Assembly: GCA_030613445.1 (NCBI GenBank)
Contig: JAUWLY010000112.1
Coordinates: 1-8,541 of the forward strand
Source: Candidatus Stahliibacteriota bacterium
Lineage (GTDB): Bacteria > Hydrothermota > Tepidihabitantia > SM23-42
Direction of reading: 5' to 3'
DNA: 8,541 bases
Within the stretch, counting starts at the first letter, position 1. Each line of letters opens with the position of its first letter. The position numbers and the translations under genes are program-made. Shown here piece by piece: positions 5,871 to 8,541 of the stretch. The notes below the pieces were generated by a model. It saw only the letters and a program-made list of their open reading frames with translations, was not told the origin of the DNA and searched no databases.

Positions 5871-6638
5871 ATGGATAAAGGTTACTCAGTTGTTTTGATA
5901 TCAACTGAATCAGGCAGGACCAGGTACTTCTTCGTTTCAAAAAAATGGCTGAAGATAGTAGCAACCTTTTTTTTCATTGGGGTTGTTATTCTTGGGTATA
6001 TTGCGATTAATTATTCGAGAGTGTATTATCGAGCTCTGGAGACGGTTATTCTTAAGCGTCGTAACAGAGAAATAGAGCGGGAATTTGCTAAACTTCAGGA
6101 GATTAAGGAGAACCTTGAGCGTACTGAAGAGCACAACAAGAAATTGAAAGTAATGTTGGGTATTGAAGAAACCCCAGTTGAGGTTGACCCCGAATTGGAT
6201 AGAATGAGCTACGACTATTCGCGCAAGATAGAATCGGCATCAAAGAACACAGGAAATATACCTGCGCTCTTGCCCACGTCTGGTAGGATCTCAAGGAGCT
6301 ATAGTCTTGAACATGCTGGGATCGATATTGCCGCGGTTCGTTTCTCGCCGGTCGTCGCCGCAGCTTCGGGGATTGTCAAAACTGTGGGGTGGGATTCAGT
6401 ATTCGGCAACTATGTGATTGTTGAGCATGATATTAATTACTCAACATTTTACGGGCACTTGAATTCTGTTGCCGTAAGATCCAATGACCTGATTGCTGGT
6501 GGTAAGGTCATCGGGACGATAGGATCAACCGGTAAATCGACGTCTCCACATTTGCATTATGAAGTGAGGTTTCGCCAGCAAGCTGTTGATCCTCTTGGAT
6601 ACCTGCCGTTTCTGCTGAATTTCAAGGAGAATAGATGA
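5871..6638 (+). CDS. Membrane-anchored M23 (LytM) peptidoglycan endopeptidase
   Basis: This is a zinc endopeptidase predicted to cleave peptide cross-links of peptidoglycan from the outer face of the cytoplasmic membrane. Residues 1-27 are a short cytoplasmic segment (SGRTRYFFVSKKWLK). A single membrane helix follows at about 28-48 and a charged coiled coil at about 55-97. A linker leads to the LytM domain at about 138-245. Catalytic motifs are complete: H148-x-x-x-D152 (HAGID), YGH at 194-196, and HLH at 227-229. At 255 residues it is the size of minimal TM-coiled-coil-M23 proteins, which in many bacteria act in cell shape or division. It starts 2 nt after the preceding stop without a strong ribosome-binding site, so it depends on coupling. 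An activator-type role, as for degenerate LytM proteins, is excluded by the intact zinc ligands. Confidence 0.9.
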   Translation: MDKGYSVVLISTESGRTRYFFVSKKWLKIVATFFFIGVVILGYIAINYSRVYYRALETVILKRRNREIEREFAKLQEIKENLERTEEHNKKLKVMLGIEETPVEVDPELDRMSYDYSRKIESASKNTGNIPALLPTSGRISRSYSLEHAGIDIAAVRFSPVVAAASGIVKTVGWDSVFGNYVIVEHDINYSTFYGHLNSVAVRSNDLIAGGKVIGTIGSTGKSTSPHLHYEVRFRQQAVDPLGYLPFLLNFKENR

Positions 6639-7591
6639 AGATACTAATAACCGGTATTTCCGGTTTTACCGGAAGTCACCTCGCCGAGTATTTACTGGAT
6701 GAGGGTAAACATGAAGTATATGGAATGATAAGGTGGCGTTCAGATAGACAGAATATTATAGGGATTCAGGATAAAATCCAACTCTTTGAGTGCGACATAA
6801 AAGATGCCTTTGCAGTAAACACGGTTATTGCAAAGATAAAGCCTGACCAGATCTTCCATCTTGCTGCACAGAGTTATGTTCCTTTTTCATGGCAGGCGCC
6901 TCAAGAAACCCTCACTACCAATATAATTGGCGAACTTAATGTATTCGAGGCGGTGAGAGCAGCCAAGTTGGATTCACGTATACAGATTGCCGGTTCGAGT
7001 GAAGAATACGGTATGGTTTACCCGGATGAGATACCTATAAAAGAAACAAATGCATTGAGGCCGCTCAGTCCATATGGCGTAAGTAAAGTAACCCAGGATT
7101 TTTTGGGTTATCAATATTTTAAGAGCTACGGTTTGAAAATTGTAAGGACGCGCGCCTTTAATCATACTGGACCACGTCGAGGGGAAGTGTTTGCGACTTC
7201 GAATTTTGCCAAGCAGATCATTGAGATTGAAAAAGGAAACCGGGAACCTGTGCTCCAGGTTGGTAACTTGGATGCGGTGCGTGATTTTCTTGATGTTCGT
7301 GATGTGGCTAGAGCCTACGCTTTCTCGTTATCAAAAGGAGAACCTGGTGAGGTATACAACATCTCGTCAGGTGTTGGTGTAAAAATCAAGGATATGTTGG
7401 ATATACTCATTGAGCTGTCAAATGTAGATCTGAAGGTAGAAAGCGATCAATCGAGGATGAGACCATCGGATGTTGAGTTGCTGATCGGGTCAGCTGAAAA
7501 ATTCAAGAAAGCCACTGGTTGGAAACCAATTATACCATTTGATCAGACCCTAGGTGATTTATTGGAGTACTGGCGCCAGAAGTTGGCATGA
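6635..7591 (+). CDS. gmd: GDP-mannose 4,6-dehydratase-like extended SDR enzyme
   Basis: This is a cytoplasmic NAD(P)-dependent sugar-nucleotide enzyme, probably converting GDP-D-mannose to GDP-4-keto-6-deoxy-D-mannose. The Rossmann motif G7-I-S-G10-F-T-G13 is at the N terminus. R33-W-R35-S after the second strand suggests NADP(H). The catalytic set is S121, E123, Y147 and K151 (GSSEEYG and YGVSK). FNHTGPRRGE at 175-184 is typical of the GDP-mannose dehydratase/reductase group. At 318 residues it is shorter than E. coli Gmd (about 373) and matches a short form common in thermophiles and candidate phyla. AAGGAGAA precedes the ATG, which overlaps the M23 stop by 4 nt (ATGA). The following gene is its likely partner. 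A different NDP-hexose dehydratase or epimerase cannot be excluded from motifs alone. Confidence 0.8.
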   Translation: MKILITGISGFTGSHLAEYLLDEGKHEVYGMIRWRSDRQNIIGIQDKIQLFECDIKDAFAVNTVIAKIKPDQIFHLAAQSYVPFSWQAPQETLTTNIIGELNVFEAVRAAKLDSRIQIAGSSEEYGMVYPDEIPIKETNALRPLSPYGVSKVTQDFLGYQYFKSYGLKIVRTRAFNHTGPRRGEVFATSNFAKQIIEIEKGNREPVLQVGNLDAVRDFLDVRDVARAYAFSLSKGEPGEVYNISSGVGVKIKDMLDILIELSNVDLKVESDQSRMRPSDVELLIGSAEKFKKATGWKPIIPFDQTLGDLLEYWRQKLA

Positions 7592-8505
7592 AGACAATTC
7601 TGGTCACTGGGAGCGAGGGTTTTGTAGGTTCACACCTTGTGAAGGCGTTGAAAGAAGGGCTTCATAAGCTTGTTACAACATCTTATCCATTGACCATACC
7701 TAAAGAGGGCTCTTATGTACCACTCGATATCATGAACCTTGAAATGACAAAGCAAGTCCTCAAAGATCAACAACCCGATATTGTTTTCCACCTTGCTGCC
7801 ATTAGTTCAGTATCCAAATCATTTCGTGATTCACCCCTAACCTATAATACAAACCTGATAGGGACAGTTAATCTCCTGGAAGCGACAAAAAGTTTGAGGA
7901 AAGAGGTGAGATTTATCTTTGTGTCGACGTGTGAAGTATATGGTGGTGGTACTGATCTTTCCGAGACAACCAAGATTGATTTGAAAAATCCCTATGCAGT
8001 TAGTAAGTATGCGGCTGAGTTGGTTTGCCAAGACTATGCGCTTAATGGTCTTGATTTTGTGATTTTAAGGCCCTTTACCCATACTGGACCGGGGCAAGTA
8101 AGAGATTTCGTTTTGCCATCGATAGCAGCGCAGATTGTGGAGATAGAAAGAGGTACGAAACCACCTTTAATTGAACTCGGTAATGTAGATGTAAAACGTG
8201 AGTTTATGAATATCCAAGATATCATAATCGGCTACAAGCTGGCGATATCGAAATGCAAGACAGGAAATATATACAATATTTCATCAAATAAGGGGTATAC
8301 TATCAAACAAGCCTTGGTCGTTATGCAGAAATTGTCCCGGGTGAAATTTGAGATTAAAATGGATCCTTCTAAAATAAGGAAGGTTGACATACCTATTCTT
8401 ATAGGCAATGGAAGTAAGTTTGCCAGACTTACAGGATGGAAGCCGAGATTCAAATTTGAGAAAACCCTTGAGGATCTGCTTAATTATTGGCGTGCGAAAA
8501 CTTAA
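7588..8505 (+). CDS. GDP-4-keto-6-deoxy-D-mannose reductase-like extended SDR (RMD type)
   Basis: This is a 305-residue extended SDR enzyme paralogous to its neighbour. It has G8-S-E-G11-F-V-G14 for the dinucleotide, the catalytic set T114, E116, Y136 and K140 (STCEVYG and YAVSK), and RPFTHTGPGQ at 161-170 in the substrate-binding region. That last motif and the position behind a dehydratase gene fit a reductase making GDP-D-rhamnose from the 4-keto intermediate (RMD activity) for lipopolysaccharide, capsule or surface-glycan synthesis. Both proteins end with a very similar segment (TGWKP, then TLxDLLxYWR), pointing to an old tandem duplication. The start overlaps the previous stop by 4 nt with only a weak GAAG ribosome-binding site. 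Alternatives are a second dehydratase or a 4-epimerase, so the reaction is less certain than the family. Confidence 0.72.
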   Translation: MKTILVTGSEGFVGSHLVKALKEGLHKLVTTSYPLTIPKEGSYVPLDIMNLEMTKQVLKDQQPDIVFHLAAISSVSKSFRDSPLTYNTNLIGTVNLLEATKSLRKEVRFIFVSTCEVYGGGTDLSETTKIDLKNPYAVSKYAAELVCQDYALNGLDFVILRPFTHTGPGQVRDFVLPSIAAQIVEIERGTKPPLIELGNVDVKREFMNIQDIIIGYKLAISKCKTGNIYNISSNKGYTIKQALVVMQKLSRVKFEIKMDPSKIRKVDIPILIGNGSKFARLTGWKPRFKFEKTLEDLLNYWRAKT

Positions 8506-8541
8506 CACAGACTACTTCGTATTTTCAGCTTATTAAGATCA
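8506..8541. other. Operon 3' tail without recognisable feature
   Basis: The 36 bases after the last stop codon contain no convincing hairpin with a T run and no start codon with a ribosome-binding site. Whether the operon continues beyond the window cannot be decided. Confidence 0.4.

Overview
The window looks like AT-rich bacterial chromosome with strong Shine-Dalgarno sites on most genes. It reads as a thermophile-like or candidate-phylum bacterium. The glycine-rich secreted protein ends in a Por-type (T9SS type A-like) C-terminal tail, which points to the FCB/Bacteroidota-related radiation (for example WOR-3/Stahlbacteria or Cloacimonadota). This placement is inference from protein style, not from a marker gene.

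Left part, minus strand (1-3760). From right to left it holds a glycine-rich secreted protein (3760-2633), a 76-residue zinc-ribbon protein (2591-2361), a complete GTP-type phosphoenolpyruvate carboxykinase (2219-339), and the first 25 codons of a nitrilase-superfamily hydrolase (77-1) that leaves the window. The 261-bp gap between the carboxykinase and the hydrolase is unusually structured. It contains a perfect 17-bp hairpin, a consensus promoter (TTGACA, 16 bp, TATAAT) reading towards the hydrolase, and a roughly 95-nt branched inverted-repeat block that would lie in the hydrolase 5' leader.

Centre (3761-3850). This short intergenic region carries two back-to-back consensus promoters. The leftward one gives the glycine-rich gene a leader little longer than its Shine-Dalgarno site. 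The rightward one places the predicted transcription start on or next to the ATG of the first rightward gene, so that mRNA is probably leaderless.

Right part, plus strand (3851-8505). Five genes overlap or nearly touch, with junctions of -10, +2, -4 and -4 nt, and look like one operon. They are two tandem M42 metallo-aminopeptidases of identical length (337 aa), a membrane-anchored M23 peptidoglycan endopeptidase, and two tandem extended SDR enzymes resembling GDP-mannose 4,6-dehydratase and GDP-4-keto-6-deoxymannose reductase. The last two would make a GDP-6-deoxyhexose such as GDP-D-rhamnose for surface glycans. The M23 enzyme would act on peptidoglycan, and the M42 pair would recycle peptides in the cytoplasm. 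The last 36 bases hold no recognisable gene.

I found no CRISPR array, tRNA, rRNA or transposase gene. The most interesting items are the structured block with its repeated TGACCCCT motif, the leaderless divergent promoter region, and the repeat-built glycine-rich exported protein.
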